DNA of 64,000 nucleotides from Agapanthus africanus (taxonomy: Eukaryota; Streptophyta; Magnoliopsida; Asparagales; Amaryllidaceae): contig CM057339.1 of the NCBI GenBank assembly GCA_030015575.1, forward strand, positions 698,690,761 through 698,754,760, in the 5' to 3' direction. This document shows positions 61,611 to 64,000 of the stretch, piece by piece. The notes under the pieces were generated by a model, which saw only the letters and a program-made list of their open reading frames with translations, had not been told where the DNA came from and made no database searches. The translations under genes and the position numbers were made by a program. Position 1 is the stretch's first letter; each line of letters begins with the position of its first letter.

Positions 61611-62865
61611 TTCTTCCCATATACCCATATATGTGTATATATAACTCAAAGGTTAAGAAATAGAACTAGGAATATATCTTTCTACCATGTCCACTACTAT
61701 CTCATATGGTAATCTAATAACCCTATGGACTAAATATACAACCTTAGCACTACGGTTGCGGGGGTGCTATATGCCATCCACCCGACTTCCCCCGTAGATA
61801 TAAATCTACTTACCTGCTAAACTCCTTGCTTATCCGAAGTTGATGTGCTTCGTCGTCTCGGAAGTCCACACAAAGGTACCTACAATCAAAACATATCGTA
61901 ATGCTATTAAAACCAAGTCCGGAAAACCGATACGGCATACAATGTGGTCATAGGTTAGAACCTATAGCTTACGCATGCAAAAACAACCAAATAACCCTTG
62001 TCATTGACGTACAGACGTCTAACGACGAAATACAATATCAAATACCAAAACCCAAGTTTCAGTAGTTGGAAAACAAAATTAAGCAATAGAAGAAATCACT
62101 CACAAATTCTACCCTCAGTCAAACTAGGAGATTTTGCATATAGGGTTGCTCTAGATATCACATAAGGAAGCCACTGAAAAAAAATCATAAGATTACACTC
62201 TGATGTGGCAGCAATTTGTGGCCACATGGAATAAATCTGCAACCAATTTTGAAGAGGAGGGGCTCGGGTTTCTAGGGAAAACTCTAGGTAGCCTGTACGT
62301 CTCTCTGTCATGGGAACTTATTTTATGGGTCTCTCGGGTCATCCCAGATTTCAAATACCATCACAATCTGTCGAATAATCGATGTCGGGAAATTCTAAGT
62401 TCGTAGTTTGGTTTCTAATCTCTAGTCTTGGCCAGTAAAATCATCACTAAGGTCTTACAAACACTCACAACACCTCAATTTATCACTTACAAGTCAAATC
62501 TCCCACTAAACATCAACTTAGAAAATTCTAAGATCACAAAACCACAATAGTTTAACTCTAAACTACAATAGGATATATTAAATACAAGCACTTAACTAAA
62601 AGTGTAGGGATTGCCTCATTTGGCAACTCAAGAAAATTCTTGGATTGCCTAAAGTGCTCAAAATCTCCACTTGATTGGTCCATAGGGTTTAGGATGAGGT
62701 TGTGTGCATTTTTAATGACGGTGGAGTGGTGTTTTGGTAAGGTTTTGGAGGTGATTCATGGAGGTAGAGGAGGGTGAAGGAAAAGGAGAAGAAGAAGTTG
62801 AAGGAGGAGTTGAAGAATGATGTGAGAATGAGATGAAGGAATTGTTCAAGGGTTGAGACACACAC

Positions 62866-62883
62866 ACACTCTCTCTCTCTCTC
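62866..62883. repeat. (CA)n(CT)n microsatellite
   Basis: Short CA run passing into a CT run inside a purine/pyrimidine-biased tract of the putative LTR. Confidence 0.7.
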
Positions 62884-63351
62884 ATGCCAGGTCTCATCAT
62901 GTTGTCCCCCCTCTCTCTCAATCATTTGTTCTCTTTTCTTTTCTTTTCTCTTTTTCCTCTGTCATCTAAACCAAATAAAACCAATACCACAAACACAAAT
63001 GAATCAACATGGAAAAAAATGCAATATCTCATGTTGCACTAAACATGGCTAATTAAAATAAGAATTTGTCTTAATTGTGATTAGTAGTGCACTAATCAAG
63101 TTTAATTTAAACATAATAAATTAAAAAATGCCCAAATCTAATAAATACCGTTTTATTAAATAATACATCTTAATCTCCAAATATTTTTCTAAATATTGGT
63201 ATATAATTATACCATTTTACGAAAACCCCAATTCGCAAATCGAATAATTTTCGTGAAATATATTATTTTAATATTTAAATTCCAAAAATAATATTTTATC
63301 TTTCTGAAATGTTACATGGAGCCACTACAGAAGCATATGCCGAAGAAAGAC

Positions 63352-64000
63352 GACACTTGGGGGTCCTCATGACTCCTAAGGAGAAAATACACTTACAAGA
63401 TCCTCTCGGCTCGTATGAAGAAACTTACATTTATGAGACCCTCACGGCTGATAAAATTGAAAAGCCATAAGTGAAAGGGACCTAAACCTGTCTCCTAAGC
63501 CATTGCCCTACGGCCGGTTTCCAAATTGACTACCGTATACAATTCATGGGCTACTCGCAACAAAGTTGCATCCAAGGCGTCCTCCATTGGGAAACCAAGC
63601 TACCAATGAGTAAAAGACCCACTCATATGTCCTCACGACACATGAGGAGAACGACACTTACGAGATTCTCTCGACTCGTAAGCAGAAAATACTTTTATGA
63701 GATCCTTACGACTCACTAGGGAAAAGACACTTAGGGATCATCATGACCCCTAAGGAGAAAAAATATACCTATGTGATCCTCTCAACCCATAGAGAGAAAA
63801 TACATTTATGAAACCCTCACGACTCATAAAATTGAAGATCCTTAGGTAACAAGGACCTAATCATTTCTCCTAAGCCATTGCCCTACGACTGGTCTTGAAA
63901 TTGACTACCGTATACAATCCATAGGCTATTGGCAATGAAGTGGTATTCAATACATCCTCCATTGGACAACCAAGCTACCAATGAGAGGAGAACCCACTAA
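63352..64000. repeat. Tandem array of about 36-bp hairpin modules, 375-bp higher-order period
   Basis: Blocks recur at about 375 bp: GACACTT at 63352 and 63726, CTACG-C-GGT at 63508 and 63883, and TACCAATGAG at 63601 and 63976. Within each period lie about 36-bp modules, each an inverted repeat around a CCTC-CGAC-like centre, for example 63657-63682 (CTTACGAG/CTCGTAAG), 63730-63754 (CTTAGGG/CCCTAAG) and 63805-63830 (TTTATGA/TCATAAA). The stems differ between modules but stay paired. It may be leader DNA of the gypsy element to the left. It continues past the window end. Confidence 0.8.

Larger units (their letters stand above)
59322..63314 (+). repeat. Probable long Ty3-gypsy (Tekay/Del-like) LTR
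   Basis: About 4 kb without any gene. It opens with ACACCCTTAATTTAGCACGTGACCG-type sequence, which resembles the start of plant Tekay/Del chromovirus LTRs. It contains a segment around 59980-60020 with GAAAACTCGTGAGTAGAAAAT, and it closes with an AT-rich stretch ending GTTACA. TGGAGCCAC follows, which could be a decayed initiator-Met primer site. Length fits Del-type LTRs. No second LTR or coding domain is available to confirm it. Confidence 0.35.

Noticed and set aside
61640-62700. Possible host gene in the right-hand region
   Set aside because: Only ORFs of about 60-70 codons on both strands, no domains or plausible exon chain, and the stretch lies inside a probable long LTR.
63352-64000. 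CRISPR-like array (short palindromic repeats at regular spacing)
   Set aside because: The palindromic parts vary and the linkers are the constant part, the opposite of a CRISPR array. The context is a plant nuclear genome.

Overview
This is gene-free plant nuclear DNA. The families present are an Angela/BARE-type Ty1-copia, an Athila-type Ty3-gypsy with a tRNA-Asp primer site, and copia primer sites complementary to initiator tRNA-Met. Together with the LTR sizes and the deep nesting, they point to a repeat-rich region of a flowering-plant genome. I cannot name the species. I see no host gene, tRNA gene, rRNA gene or CRISPR array.

Layout. Almost all of 1-59321 is a stack of LTR retrotransposons inserted into one another. 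An old LTR (C, 57231-59321) received B0 (50867-57230 plus a part left of the window, + strand). B0 received B1 (- strand, in pieces at 1-63, 24319-27901, 38082-39415 and 49451-50866). B1 carries three younger insertions. The first is a complex at 64-24318, made of two tandem Angela copia copies that share an LTR (A1/A2, - strand) joined to an Athila element (+ strand). The second is B2 (27902-38081, - strand, target duplication gcaat). The third is B3 (39416-49450, + strand, target duplication gtttg). Right of C, 59322-63314 looks like one roughly 4-kb gypsy-type LTR. It is followed by a tandem hairpin-forming repeat that runs off the window end.

Families. A1 is close to whole and carries recognisable gag, protease, integrase, RT and RNase H. 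The B elements are about 10 kb long, with intact LTRs, primer sites and polypurine tracts. They carry no gag, protease or integrase and only a decayed RT/RNase H remnant homologous to A. Their leader still matches the A leader very closely over one block. This is the signature of a non-autonomous family that uses the proteins of an Angela-type helper.

The most interesting signals are structural. (1) A series of LTR hairpins keeps pairing in A, B0, B1, B2/B3 and C although the stem bases change. (2) A GC-rich CCGCGG hairpin recurs in the leaders of both copia families and in the LTR and leader of the unrelated Athila element. (3) Three evenly spaced small hairpins and a highly conserved 85-bp block lie in the A and B leaders. 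(4) An array of about 36-bp hairpin modules with compensatory stem changes, repeated at a period of about 375 bp, lies at the right edge. (5) B2 and B3 form an inverted repeat with 10-kb arms. Identity and age figures are by-eye estimates from sampled stretches.
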